Shown here one piece after another: positions 8,208 to 17,576 of a DNA stretch of 64,000 nt. Source of the DNA: JACKFE01 sp050248735 (GTDB taxonomy: Bacteria; Nitrospirota; Nitrospiria; Nitrospirales; UBA8639); assembly GCA_050248735.1 (NCBI GenBank), contig JBFWRU010000009.1:62001-126000 (forward strand), written 5' to 3'. The notes below the pieces were generated by a model. That model saw nothing but the letters and a program-made list of their open reading frames with translations, was not told the origin of the DNA and ran no database searches. The translations under genes were made by a program, and so were the position numbers. Every line of letters begins with the position of its first letter. Within the stretch, counting starts at the first letter, position 1.

Positions 8208-11200
8208 ATGAGTATCCCATCCGCATTTCATCTTTTTGCCAATCATCTTCGCGCTGTCGAACCGACTGCCGAACGGCCTCCCTGCTTGTTGAGCACACAA
8301 CCAGGGTGTTTGGCCCTGGCCATGACCCTGCTCATGCAGCATGAAGGTCCTCCTTCCAATGGACAAACCCAATTGCTCATCGCTCCGAGCCAAGAAGAAG
8401 CCGAGCAGCTTTATGAAGACTTGAAATTCTTTTGTGTGCTCATGGGTCGGAACACCGAATCCCTGTCCTTGTTTCCCCCATGGGCCACCGTTCCCTATAA
8501 TCCTGCCCTTCCGGCCCATACGGTGATTTGCCGGCGGGTCAGGGCCCTGCACCAACTCTCGCAAGGTACCGCTCTTATTTTAGTGAGTTCTCTTCCTGCC
8601 GTACTTCATAAATTGATTCCCCCGGCGACCTTTCAGGATGCCTGCTTTGCCTTGCGCGTGGGTGACAGGTATGAACGGGATTGGCTGCTTCGCTCCCTCA
8701 TTCGCCTGGGATATCAACGGGGGTCACTGGCTGAAATTCCCGGCGAATTCAGCGTGCGGGGAGGCATCGTGGATATTTTTTCCACGGCTCAGGATGATCC
8801 CGTTCGCATTGAATTTCTGGGCGACACGGTGGAATCCATCAGGACGTTTGATCCCTCCACACAAGAATCGCTCCGGAAGCTCAAGGAGAGCTGGATCCTT
8901 CCCACCAGAGAGTTTATCCCGCCGCTTGAAGAATCGGGACAACTCTCCGCGGATCCGATTCCTTCCTGTATCGAATGGGATCTGCCACGGTATTATCCGG
9001 CATTAGTGACGTTACCTGAATATATCACCACCCCGTTCACCACATTCCTCTACCGATCCACAGATCTGGATTCCTCGGCGGCACAATTTTGGAACAACCT
9101 GCTGGAAACCTGGGAACACCTGGATGCCGAATATACAGAAATCTCCTCTCATGCCGACCCCGATCAACTGTACGAAGTCTGGGATTCCGTGAAGTCGCAA
9201 CTTTCCGGACATCCCACAATCCTCCTGGACAATGTGGCCCCCGATTCAACAACCACGTCGCATCTTCCTGTTCCTGTGGAGGCTCAATCGCCCGCCAGCG
9301 TGGGATTGGGAGTCCGTGGGATCCCGTTCCGAGAAACCTTGGCCAAGCTGGATCAACTTCGATTGGACACAGGCATTTTTTTGGTGGCCCGTAGCCCAGG
9401 GCAGGTCGAACGCCTGCTTTCCCTTCTGCATGACCATGGATTTCCCGCCAACCGTTGGCAAAAACCGTTTCCGACGGAAATTCCAGACGGACGGGCACCT
9501 TTTTATTGTCTGGAGGGAGACCTCTCCGCCGGGTTTATTGCTCCTCACGCCCGTATCGCCTTTGTGACCGAAGAAGAACTGTTTGGGAAAGGCATCCGCC
9601 ATCGTCCACACACCAAATCCACGACCGCAAAATTTTTCTCTTCGCTGGATGATCTCAAAGAAGGGGACCTGGTCGTACACCTGCAACATGGCATCGGCCG
9701 TTATCTGGGATTGAAGCGGTTGGAAGTGCAAAATTGCACCAGTGATTATCTCTTGCTGGAATTTGCCGGGACCGACACCTTATATGTGCCCTTGGACCGG
9801 CTGAATCATATTCATCGCTATCGCGGGGCCGAACAACGGACACCACGGCTGGATCGCCTGGGAGGCACGTCGTGGGGGAAGACAAAGGCCAAGGTCAAAA
9901 AAGGCATCGAGGATATGACCGAGGAATTGGTGGAACTCTACGCGAATCGTGAAGTCGCCCGTCGGGCCGCCTACCAGGAAGACTCTCTCCTGGTTCAGGA
10001 ATTCGAAGCGGGCTTTGAATATGAGGAAACGCCCGATCAAAGCAAGGCTATCGAGGAAATCTGCCGAGATTTGGAGTCTCCCAAACCCATGGACCGCCTG
10101 GTCTGTGGAGATGTAGGATATGGAAAAACGGAAGTGGCCATGCGAGCCGCCTTCAAAGCCATTCAGGCCAACCGGCAGGTGGCCGTCCTGGTCCCCACCA
10201 CACTGTTGGCTCAGCAACATTTTGAAACCTTTTCGCAACGGTTCGCCCCCTTTCCCGTCAAAATCGGGGTGCTGTCCCGGTTTCAAACCGCTCAGGAATT
10301 GAAAGCTACCATCAAAGAAATCGGGCAGGGCGTGGTCGATATCGTCATCGGGACACACCGCCTTTTGCAAAAAGATATTGTCTTTAAACAACTGGGCCTG
10401 GTCATCATCGACGAGGAACAATGGTTCGGGGTCCGTCACAAGGAACGGCTGAAACAATTGCGCACGCAGGTGGATGTGTTAACGCTCTCGGCCACCCCGA
10501 TTCCCCGAACCCTGCAAATGGCCTTTTCCGGTGTCCGAGATCTGTCGGTGATTGAAACGGCCCCGACCGGACGACTGGCCGTGGAAACCCAAGTCCTGCG
10601 CTTTGACGCCACCGTGATCCGGGAGGCGATTCTGCGGGAGATCCATCGGGGGGGACAGGTGTATTTCGTGCACAACCGTGTGGAAACCATGGAGCAAACC
10701 GGAGCCTGGCTCCAGGAATTGGTGCCGGAAGCCCGGGTGTTGATGGCCCACGGCCAAATGGATGAACAACTTCTGGAACGGGTCATGTTGCGCTTCTTCC
10801 ATCATGAAGCCGACGTGTTGCTGGCCTCCGCCATCATTCAATCCGGCCTGGATATCCCCAATGCCAATACCATTTTGGTTGACCGGGCGGAACTGTTTGG
10901 GCTATCCCAACTCTATCAATTGAGAGGGCGGGTGGGGCGAGGCGGGCAACAGGCTTATGCCTACTTGTTCATACCGAACGAAGAAACGTTAAGCACCGAT
11001 GCCCAGAAACGGTTGAACGCCATTCAGGAATTTGTGGAATTAGGATCGGGATTCCGCATTGCCGCTGCCGACCTGGAGATACGGGGAGCCGGAAATCTCT
11101 TGGGAAAACAACAATCTGGGAGTATCGCTGCGGTAGGGTTGGACTTATATCTCCAATTAGTAGAGCAAGCGGTCCAGCAGATTAAAGGGCAGGAGATTCC

Positions 11201-11675
11201 CGAAGAATGGGAGCCCACCCTCCAACTGGACGTTTCGGCATTTATCCCCGAAAATTATGTAGAGGATACCTCCCAACGGTTGGGATTGTATAAACGGCTG
11301 TCCGGGAGCGACCGGTTGGGGGATCTCGCCTTACTCTATGGAGAAACGTTGGACCGCTTTGGCCCGCCACCCGATCCGATGGAACGGTTGTTTGAAGTCA
11401 TGCAAATCAAAGTCCTGGCCAAAGGGTTAAAACTGGAGTATGTAGAAGTGCGAAACAGCCTGGCCAATTTCCGCTTTCATGAACAGGCGAAAATTCCGGA
11501 AAAAGGCATTCAGACCTTAATGGAAGAATGGAAAGGCCGCATCCAGTTTCTCTCCCCTCGGGCCTTTCGAGTGACCCTGCCCAATTCGGATTGGGCAACC
11601 ATGTATCCACTGGTCAACACCATTCTTCAGAGCCTTTTCCAATCAGTCGCCAAAGTGGAAGAGATGGATTCATGA
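8208..11675 (+). CDS. mfd: Transcription-repair coupling factor Mfd
   Basis: DNA translocase that removes stalled RNA polymerase and recruits UvrA. The 1155-aa protein has a UvrB-like N-terminal module, the RNAP-interaction domain beginning DLVVHLQHGIGRYLGL (about residue 485), RecG-type helicase motifs with Walker A GDVGYGKT (about 633-640), DEEQ (about 735), LSATPIPRTLQMA, and QLRGRVGRGGQQAYAYL, then the TRCF C-terminal domain. The length is normal (E. coli 1148). The stop codon overlaps the start of the SurA-like gene (ATGA at 11672-11675), suggesting coupling. Confidence 0.98.
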   Translation: MSIPSAFHLFANHLRAVEPTAERPPCLLSTQPGCLALAMTLLMQHEGPPSNGQTQLLIAPSQEEAEQLYEDLKFFCVLMGRNTESLSLFPPWATVPYNPALPAHTVICRRVRALHQLSQGTALILVSSLPAVLHKLIPPATFQDACFALRVGDRYERDWLLRSLIRLGYQRGSLAEIPGEFSVRGGIVDIFSTAQDDPVRIEFLGDTVESIRTFDPSTQESLRKLKESWILPTREFIPPLEESGQLSADPIPSCIEWDLPRYYPALVTLPEYITTPFTTFLYRSTDLDSSAAQFWNNLLETWEHLDAEYTEISSHADPDQLYEVWDSVKSQLSGHPTILLDNVAPDSTTTSHLPVPVEAQSPASVGLGVRGIPFRETLAKLDQLRLDTGIFLVARSPGQVERLLSLLHDHGFPANRWQKPFPTEIPDGRAPFYCLEGDLSAGFIAPHARIAFVTEEELFGKGIRHRPHTKSTTAKFFSSLDDLKEGDLVVHLQHGIGRYLGLKRLEVQNCTSDYLLLEFAGTDTLYVPLDRLNHIHRYRGAEQRTPRLDRLGGTSWGKTKAKVKKGIEDMTEELVELYANREVARRAAYQEDSLLVQEFEAGFEYEETPDQSKAIEEICRDLESPKPMDRLVCGDVGYGKTEVAMRAAFKAIQANRQVAVLVPTTLLAQQHFETFSQRFAPFPVKIGVLSRFQTAQELKATIKEIGQGVVDIVIGTHRLLQKDIVFKQLGLVIIDEEQWFGVRHKERLKQLRTQVDVLTLSATPIPRTLQMAFSGVRDLSVIETAPTGRLAVETQVLRFDATVIREAILREIHRGGQVYFVHNRVETMEQTGAWLQELVPEARVLMAHGQMDEQLLERVMLRFFHHEADVLLASAIIQSGLDIPNANTILVDRAELFGLSQLYQLRGRVGRGGQQAYAYLFIPNEETLSTDAQKRLNAIQEFVELGSGFRIAAADLEIRGAGNLLGKQQSGSIAAVGLDLYLQLVEQAVQQIKGQEIPEEWEPTLQLDVSAFIPENYVEDTSQRLGLYKRLSGSDRLGDLALLYGETLDRFGPPPDPMERLFEVMQIKVLAKGLKLEYVEVRNSLANFRFHEQAKIPEKGIQTLMEEWKGRIQFLSPRAFRVTLPNSDWATMYPLVNTILQSLFQSVAKVEEMDS

Positions 11676-12583
11676 GCCGGGTCTCCACATCCCACCGGTT
11701 TTTCCTCTGGCTGGCCGCGCTAACCCTGTGGATTAGCGTGGTGAGTCCACTGACAGTATCATCGTTCCAGGACCGGATCATCGCCGTGGTCAATAAAGAC
11801 GTCATCACCTGGTCGGATCTCGAGAATAAGGTGCAGGACGAATACAAGCGGTTGAAGGCAAAATATAGCGGGGAGGACCTCAACCGGCACTACGAGCAAA
11901 AACAACGGGAAGTGCTCAACAACTTGATCGATGAATACCTCCAACTCCAGGAAGCCAGATCCAAGGGGTTATCGATAACCGATGAGGAAATGGCCGCTTC
12001 CCTCCAACGCACGCCCTTGCTCCCCACACAGACTGAACAGGACTATCGCGACCAACTGCTGTTGAAAAAATTGTTTGATTTCGAAGTGCGCCGCAACGTG
12101 GTGGTGGAAGATGAGGAACTGCGCCGCTTCTACAATGCCAATCAACCGTTGTTCCTCAAACCTCCTCAGTTTCGATTGAAACAGATCCTACTCACCACCA
12201 CCGAAGAGTACCAGCGGGAACTTGCAAGAAAAAAAGCCGAGTCCATTTTCTCCACATGGAAACCCAACATGGAACTGGAGGAACTGGCTTCCCAGTTTTC
12301 CGAACCGGTGAAACAGTTGGGCTGGCTTCAGGAGGACGAATTACTTTCCACCCTCTCCCCTGAAATTAAAAACCTCAAGCCCGGAGATTTGTCCTCCCCG
12401 ATCGAAACAGACTTAGGCCTTCATCTTCTTATGGTGGAAGAAAAGTCCGACACGCAAACCTACTCGTTTGAGGCCGTGGAGCAGGAGATTCGAGCGTTGT
12501 TACAAAGGCAAAAAACGGAAGAGGCCTATCGAAACTGGCTGAATGACCTGAAGAAGAAAGCCTTCATCGACGTAAAGTTTTAA
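11672..12583 (+). CDS. SurA-like periplasmic chaperone/peptidyl-prolyl isomerase
   Basis: Predicted secreted folding factor of 303 aa. The start overlaps the mfd stop (ATGA). A signal peptide (SHRFFLWLAALTLWISVV, cleaved near residue 31) precedes a SurA N-terminal chaperone domain starting DRIIAVVNKDVITWSDLENK. A parvulin-type region follows (FRLKQILLTTTEEYQ ... VKQLGWLQEDEL ... SSPIETDLGLHLLMVEEK, about residues 165-270). Only one rotamase unit is present, against two in E. coli SurA. The family helps outer-membrane protein biogenesis. The last codons, encoding KKAFIDVKF, lie in a 40-bp sequence that recurs at 16321-16360. Confidence 0.88.
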   Translation: MSRVSTSHRFFLWLAALTLWISVVSPLTVSSFQDRIIAVVNKDVITWSDLENKVQDEYKRLKAKYSGEDLNRHYEQKQREVLNNLIDEYLQLQEARSKGLSITDEEMAASLQRTPLLPTQTEQDYRDQLLLKKLFDFEVRRNVVVEDEELRRFYNANQPLFLKPPQFRLKQILLTTTEEYQRELARKKAESIFSTWKPNMELEELASQFSEPVKQLGWLQEDELLSTLSPEIKNLKPGDLSSPIETDLGLHLLMVEEKSDTQTYSFEAVEQEIRALLQRQKTEEAYRNWLNDLKKKAFIDVKF

Positions 12584-12590
12584 CATCCAG
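12551..12590. repeat. Direct repeat copy 1 (3' end of the SurA-like gene)
   Basis: This 40-bp stretch includes the final codons and TAA of the SurA-like gene and matches 16321-16360 at 35 of 40 positions in the same orientation. The two copies bracket the desaturase/two-component segment. Similarity fades to about 6 of 10 in the preceding decamer and disappears just after the repeat. Confidence 0.85.
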
Positions 12591-12651
12591 CGTTCCTCAA
12601 GTCTGGAATGTTCTTGCCCCACAATTTCTAAAGGCATGACCATAGGACATT

Positions 12652-13845
12652 TCAGGGTCTTATTGGCTTGCTTCCAGGTTCTTTCTCCTCCAACGACATC
12701 ATACCGGTGGAATTCTCGGTTTGGGTGACGAACACCGAACTATCTTGAGGTGTTTCATTCAACCATTTCAACATCCGAAAGTGGGATTTCAGGGCAGAAA
12801 CATAGGTGGGGTAGTCATGATAGGGAAGTCCGAATTCTTGTGCGGTGCGCTTGAGAATGGTGCTTATCTCTGGATAATGAGTATGACTCACTTTAGGGAA
12901 AAGGTGATGTTCGATCTGGTAATTCAAGCCTCCCGAAAACCACGTCAGCAATCGATTGTCTCTCCCAAAATTGACCGTGGTGGCCAGTTGATGAACAGCC
13001 CATTCTGATTCGAAGGTGAGAGGATTTCCCCCCCTCGGAATAGGATATGAAGATTTTTCCATGATGTGCGCCAGGTTGAAGATCAAGGTGACGCTAAGGC
13101 CCAGGAGCAGATGAAAAATCACCAGTCCTGCGACACATATCCATGCAGGTTGCATGAGGAAAGGAAGGCCTAGAAATATGGAGAAATACACAATCTTGCA
13201 AGTCCAAAATTCAATCTTATCCATTTTCGCCATCGATGGATACGGCTGATAGGGATTAATCCGCATCACGAAGTAGTGAGTAAAATCTTTGACGAAGATC
13301 CATTCTATCGTCGCCAATGAATAAAGAAACCAGCAATAAACGTGTTGGTGTTTGAACCTCTTTTCCCAGGGCTGCCGGGGGCTCATTCGGAGACACCCGC
13401 GTGTTTCTAGATCATCATCCCATTGGAAAACATTTGTAAAACTGTGGTGGAGCACATTATGCTTATACCACCAAAAATACCGACTGACCCCTAACAGGGC
13501 GCAGGACCCTCGTGCCAGATAAAGGTTGATGATAGGGTTTCCAGAAAATGATTGATGGATCGAGTCATGAAAAATGTTAAATCCAATCGCACAGGTGGCG
13601 AGAGCAGTAGACAAGCACAGAAGCAGTTGGAGAACCCAATTGGAACTGGCCAAGAGCAGGCCGAAAGAGGTAAAGAACCAGGTAAGGATAATGATCGATT
13701 TGAGATACAGCCGTGGATCGTCGCGACGATTCCTCCCCACGAAATGAGCGTCAATTCGAGCCCGGAGGACACGAAAAAAGTTGGCCTTACCCTTATAAAG
13801 AATTTTGGGGGCGACCCCCTTTGGCTTATTCATCGTGTTTGCCAT
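12652..13845 (-). CDS. Membrane fatty acid desaturase, front-end (delta-5/6-like) histidine-box type
   Basis: Di-iron membrane desaturase of 397 aa expected to introduce double bonds into membrane acyl chains. The three histidine boxes are visible: HDSIH (93-97), HNVLHH (129-134) and QIEHH (310-314). Glutamine in place of histidine in the third box is characteristic of front-end desaturases, but no cytochrome b5 domain is fused. Hydrophobic segments flank the boxes (about 50-90 and 205-260). The gene stands alone on the minus strand, downstream of a two-component system read in the same direction, with a 210-bp gap. Substrate and regiospecificity cannot be told from sequence. It lies inside the repeat-bracketed segment. 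Confidence 0.9.
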   Translation of the reverse strand: MANTMNKPKGVAPKILYKGKANFFRVLRARIDAHFVGRNRRDDPRLYLKSIIILTWFFTSFGLLLASSNWVLQLLLCLSTALATCAIGFNIFHDSIHQSFSGNPIINLYLARGSCALLGVSRYFWWYKHNVLHHSFTNVFQWDDDLETRGCLRMSPRQPWEKRFKHQHVYCWFLYSLATIEWIFVKDFTHYFVMRINPYQPYPSMAKMDKIEFWTCKIVYFSIFLGLPFLMQPAWICVAGLVIFHLLLGLSVTLIFNLAHIMEKSSYPIPRGGNPLTFESEWAVHQLATTVNFGRDNRLLTWFSGGLNYQIEHHLFPKVSHTHYPEISTILKRTAQEFGLPYHDYPTYVSALKSHFRMLKWLNETPQDSSVFVTQTENSTGMMSLEEKEPGSKPIRP

Positions 13846-14055
13846 TAGAGCGGCCTCTGAACCAGGACATTGGAAAATCCCGGACCTTGTATGTCAGATC
13901 TCTACCCGATCAATACCTACCAGCAAATTTCTGAGATGGTGAGTGCACCTGAAACGACACTGCCTACAATCTGCAAGTCATAGTTTCCAAATGGCGCGAG
14001 GATACACCAAGGAATATTACGGGAAGCGGGACAAAACCTTACCGATTCGTAAGGA

Positions 14056-15405
14056 TTAGAGATGGGTGGTCGAAATCGAGGGAAAACGGAGGGTCACCCG
14101 CAAACCGGGGTCATTATCGGTGAGCATGATGGCGATTCCATGGAGATCGGCAATGGCTGAAACCAAACTCAAGCCCAACCCACTGCCGGCTGTTGTCCGA
14201 CTCGTTTGCAGACGATAAAATCGCTGAAAGATTTTCTCCCGCTCTGTTTTGGGGACTCCAGGGCCTGTGTCCGCCACGACAGCGGTCACCTCACTGACGG
14301 TTTGGGATAGCGTGAGAAAAATTCTGGTCTCGGGTGGGGAATGACGAATGGCATTTTCCACCAAATTGACGACCATTTGGGTCATGAGCTTGTTATCGCC
14401 ATGAGCCATAAGCCCGGGCTCAATGGAACTGCATAAGATTTGCTTGTTTTCTTCGGCGATCGGACCATAGGTTTCTGAGATCGTTTCGAAGAGTTCGCTG
14501 AGGAAGATCGCTCCGAATCCCTGCCGGTAAGCCCCTGATCCGACCTGCGCGATACTCAATAGGGCACTGAAGGTTTCCAATATTTCATCATTTTGGACTA
14601 GGGCCTGGTCGACGGCTTGCTCGTAATCCTCAATCCGCTTAGCCCGTCTCCGGGCTCCCTCCAACCGTTGCCGCATACGGGAGAGGGGAGTCCGTAAATC
14701 ATGAGCCATGTCGGTGGAGACTTGCCGTAATCCGGTCATCAACTTTTCAATCTGATCGAGCATCAGATTGAGATTATGGCTCAGCCGATCAAATTCATCG
14801 TTGGTACCTTTTAGTGGCATACGACGATCCAGGCGACCCTTGATGATATCTCCAGCAGTCAAATTGATCTTTTCCACCCGACGAAGGGTCAGGGTACTCA
14901 CGATTACTCCGCATACCACTCCTAAGAGTAAAATGGCGACTAGCAATCCGGCAAAGGCCTTCCCTAGAAAATCCTTCACTTCATGCAGATCGTGTAGATC
15001 TTGAGCGACCACCAAACGGGATTTGTCCGGCAAGGCCACAGCCAGCGCACGTAGGGTCTGTGAGTCATTGTCTTGCGGCGCGGACTTCGGGGAGAGTTTC
15101 GTCAACCATTGTCGATCACCCAGATCTGCGGGAAAATTATCGGCAATGACACGTCCGTCCGCATCCTGCAATAAAAGATAGGTGCCAGGCTCCACCAAAT
15201 CCGGGTTTTGGGGATTGAGCGATCCTGATTGATACTCTTCCGACAGCATCTCGATTTGCCATGAGATTTCCGCATCGACGCGGGTGACCAAATAACGGAC
15301 CGCTATCCAGTAGGACACGATAAACGTGAAGACCACAAAAGTGGCGAACAGGCCGACCGTGAACAGCGTAAATCGGAAACTGGCCGTACGCAACAGTTTA
15401 TGCAT
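14056..15405 (-). CDS. Two-component sensor histidine kinase
   Basis: Membrane sensor kinase of 449 aa from the ATG at 15405; a GTG two codons earlier is an alternative. It has TM1 (TLFTVGLFATFVVFTFIVSY), a periplasmic region of about 110 residues, TM2 (LLVAILLLGVVCGVIV, about 152-170), a HAMP linker, the dimerisation H-box STDMAHDLRTPLSR (His about 235), the N-box VVNLVENAIRHS, and G-boxes VADTGPGVP and GSGLGLSLV. It overlaps the end of the response-regulator gene by 8 bp, as is usual for cognate pairs. The signal is unknown. Closest in layout to EnvZ/CusS-like kinases. Confidence 0.93.
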   Translation of the reverse strand: MHKLLRTASFRFTLFTVGLFATFVVFTFIVSYWIAVRYLVTRVDAEISWQIEMLSEEYQSGSLNPQNPDLVEPGTYLLLQDADGRVIADNFPADLGDRQWLTKLSPKSAPQDNDSQTLRALAVALPDKSRLVVAQDLHDLHEVKDFLGKAFAGLLVAILLLGVVCGVIVSTLTLRRVEKINLTAGDIIKGRLDRRMPLKGTNDEFDRLSHNLNLMLDQIEKLMTGLRQVSTDMAHDLRTPLSRMRQRLEGARRRAKRIEDYEQAVDQALVQNDEILETFSALLSIAQVGSGAYRQGFGAIFLSELFETISETYGPIAEENKQILCSSIEPGLMAHGDNKLMTQMVVNLVENAIRHSPPETRIFLTLSQTVSEVTAVVADTGPGVPKTEREKIFQRFYRLQTSRTTAGSGLGLSLVSAIADLHGIAIMLTDNDPGLRVTLRFPSISTTHL

Positions 15406-16075
15406 CTGCACTTATCCGATACCCCGTGCCGCGCACGGTATGAATCAATGGCTGGTTGAACCCTTTATTGATTTTCATTCGTAGGCGACTAATATGGGTT
15501 TCCACCACACTGGTGCGAGGATCAAAATAAAAATCCCACACATGTTCAAGCAACATGGTCCGTGTCACTACCCGGCCTGCGTGACGCATCAAATACTCGA
15601 GCAAGCGGAATTCTCGGGGTTGAAGGTCGATGGGGACCTCTCCCCGTTTTACGATTCGGGTCATCAGGTCCAGTTCGAGATCACCGACCCGTAGGCGAGA
15701 TTCAATAAGTTGGATGGGCGGGCGGCGACGGAGAACCTCGATCCGTGCTTTTAATTCGGAGAAGGCAAACGGTTTGGACAGATAATCGTCTCCACCGCCC
15801 TGAAGGCCTTCAACTCGATGGTTGATTTCTCCAAGGGCACTCAGAAATAAAACAGGCGTCTGCACATTTGCCGCCCTGAGTCCTTTTACCAAGCTGAGCC
15901 CGTCCAGGCTGGGTAACATTCGGTCTACGATCAACACCTCATAGGACTCGTCCATGGCCTGAACAAATCCAACTTTCCCATCACCCTGGATGTCCACCAC
16001 ATACCCTTCTTCCATCAGGCCGTTAGCAATGTAGGTAGCAGTCTCGGTATCGTCTTCTATGACCAGAATTTTCAT
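15398..16075 (-). CDS. OmpR-family response regulator
   Basis: DNA-binding response regulator of 225 aa, cognate to the adjacent kinase. The receiver domain has the acidic pair in VIEDD, phospho-acceptor Asp51 in LIVDRMLPSLDG, LFLSALGE and the lysine in LSKPFAF. The C-terminal winged helix shows LQPREFRLLEYLMRHAG, VVTRTMLLEHVW, VVETHISRLRMKI and HTVRGTGYRI, typical of OmpR/PhoB. The start is placed at the ATG (MKILVIEDD); a TTG six codons upstream is in frame but less likely. Transcribed before the kinase. Confidence 0.95.
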   Translation of the reverse strand: MKILVIEDDTETATYIANGLMEEGYVVDIQGDGKVGFVQAMDESYEVLIVDRMLPSLDGLSLVKGLRAANVQTPVLFLSALGEINHRVEGLQGGGDDYLSKPFAFSELKARIEVLRRRPPIQLIESRLRVGDLELDLMTRIVKRGEVPIDLQPREFRLLEYLMRHAGRVVTRTMLLEHVWDFYFDPRTSVVETHISRLRMKINKGFNQPLIHTVRGTGYRISADA

Positions 16076-16320
16076 CTCACCCAGAATCCTCAATGACTCG
16101 ATCTAACCGTGAAACGCTTTTGATGATTCCCAAGCACCTCAGGAGATATATCCGACGATTGAGAGTTTATTCTTACAAATGGATACAAACTTGCCAAAAC
16201 AGGAATCCAGGGATTACACCAAGGGATAGGAGAAAAATTCTCCAAATGACTAACTCCCTGTTTTAGCGACGAAGCAGGGCATACGAGGGAAAAAGACTAT
16301 AAAATTAGATGGAGGCCCTC

Positions 16321-16360
16321 ACGAAGAAAGCCTTCATCGATGTGAAGTTTTAATTTCCAG
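16321..16360. repeat. Direct repeat copy 2 (surA-like 3' remnant overlapping the end of engB)
   Basis: Matches 12551-12590 at 35 of 40 bases. Read on the plus strand, codons from an ATG at 16309 give ALTKKAFIDVKF and TAA (16351-16353), the same C-terminal residues as the SurA-like protein. The coding-frame differences after the first lysine codon are third-position synonymous changes (GAC/GAT, GTA/GTG). No longer surA frame exists upstream: there is a TAG directly before the ATG. The same bases on the minus strand encode the last residues and stop of engB. Confidence 0.85.
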
Positions 16361-16945
16361 AAGAGATTGTATATGGTCCAAAACAAATTGTTTTCCGTCT
16401 CCGGAATGAGCGGAAAGTAATATGGGATCAATGGAAAGCTGTAAATCTCTTCGCAGGTCCTGAATGGCGGCGGCTTGATTCCCTCTCGTCACCTTGTCGG
16501 CTTTCGTGGCTACCACCACATAGGGAATATGAAGGTGCTCCAACCACCGGAGCATGTTGCGGTCTTGCTCCTGCACCCTCCGCACATCCACCAACAGAAT
16601 CACCCCACGCAAATTCGTGCGGGTTTCAAAAAATTGTTCGATCAGGGGGATCCACTGTTTCTGTATATGGTCCGGCACCTTGGCAAAGCCATAGCCGGGA
16701 AGGTCCACAAGTTCAAAAGGCCCCTGATTCGTTTCCACCTTGTAAAAATTAATGGTTTGGGTTTTTCCGGGCACTTTGCCGACCTTAGCCAAACCCTGAC
16801 GGTTCAATAAACAGTTAATCGCGGATGATTTCCCCACGTTAGACCGGCCGGCCATGGCAATTTCCGCCATCTGACTTTTTGGAAATTGCTCAACCGTGCC
16901 ACAACATTTGAAAAATTCCGCAGAGTGTATTCGAAAGATAGCCAT
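16334..16945 (-). CDS. engB: Ribosome biogenesis GTPase EngB (YsxC/YihA)
   Basis: Essential small GTPase acting in 50S assembly. The 203-aa protein shows G1 GRSNVGKS (33-40), a G2 threonine in GKTQTINFY, G3 DLPGYG, G4 TKAD and G5 SAHSG. N-terminal EIAMAGRSNVGKSSAIN is typical of EngB. Length is normal. It is read leftwards after smpB, with a 36-bp gap. Its stop codon lies within the 40-bp repeat shared with the surA end, so its last eight residues may have been shaped by that event. Confidence 0.97.
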   Translation of the reverse strand: MAIFRIHSAEFFKCCGTVEQFPKSQMAEIAMAGRSNVGKSSAINCLLNRQGLAKVGKVPGKTQTINFYKVETNQGPFELVDLPGYGFAKVPDHIQKQWIPLIEQFFETRTNLRGVILLVDVRRVQEQDRNMLRWLEHLHIPYVVVATKADKVTRGNQAAAIQDLRRDLQLSIDPILLSAHSGDGKQFVLDHIQSLLEIKTSHR

Positions 16946-16981
16946 GGTTTAATGGGAGTAGCGCTTGCCGTGTTTGTTAGA

Positions 16982-17467
16982 TTAGGAATCGCGGTTAGAG
17001 GCTTTTAACGCCCGATCGATTTCTCGCTTGGCTTCACGTTTTTTGATGGTTTCCCGGCGATCGTACGATTTCTTCCCACGCGCCAGGGCCAGTTCCAGCT
17101 TGACCCGGCCTCGGGCGTTGAAATAGATCCGCAACGGAACCAGAGTCAGCCCTTTTTGCTGCACCTTGGCTTGCAGCTTTTCGATTTCTTTTTTGTGGAG
17201 AAGCAGTTTTCGTGGGCGCAGGGGTTCATGGTTCATTTGGTTGCCGTGGCTATACCCGCCGATATGGCAATTATGCAGAGTCACTTCGTCCTGATGGATA
17301 GCGGCATAACTGTCCCGGAGGTTCAGATGCCCCTCCCGCAGGGCCTTGACCTCCGTGCCGAGCAAGGCGATACCAGCCTCGATCTTGTCTTCCACATGGT
17401 AATCATGGAAGGCTTTGCGATTACTGGCCAGCAGTTTCCCCGAATCTTCCGTTTTAGATTTTGCCAT
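16982..17467 (-). CDS. smpB: SsrA-binding protein SmpB
   Basis: tmRNA-binding partner in trans-translation, rescuing stalled ribosomes. The 161-aa protein has the oligonucleotide-binding beta-barrel signatures NRKAFHDYHVEDKIEAGI, LLGTEVKALREGHLNLRDSY and LVPLRIYFNARGRVKLELAL, followed by the basic C-terminal tail GKKSYDRRETIKKREAKREI that inserts near the decoding site. Length is normal. It is divergent from the dciA-like gene. Confidence 0.98.
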   Translation of the reverse strand: MAKSKTEDSGKLLASNRKAFHDYHVEDKIEAGIALLGTEVKALREGHLNLRDSYAAIHQDEVTLHNCHIGGYSHGNQMNHEPLRPRKLLLHKKEIEKLQAKVQQKGLTLVPLRIYFNARGRVKLELALARGKKSYDRRETIKKREAKREIDRALKASNRDS

Positions 17468-17576
17468 CTGTTATAACGATAATCCCCCTGCCCTGATCTC
17501 CCGTTATTAATAACATTACCCTCTTGCTCCCTCATCATGGGGAAATACCGGTGAATCTTGTGTTCATCTTGCTCTG

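Noticed and set aside
9780..10457. 225-codon minus-strand frame opposite mfd
   Set aside because: Antisense of the conserved helicase motifs of Mfd, with no independent start signal or family resemblance.
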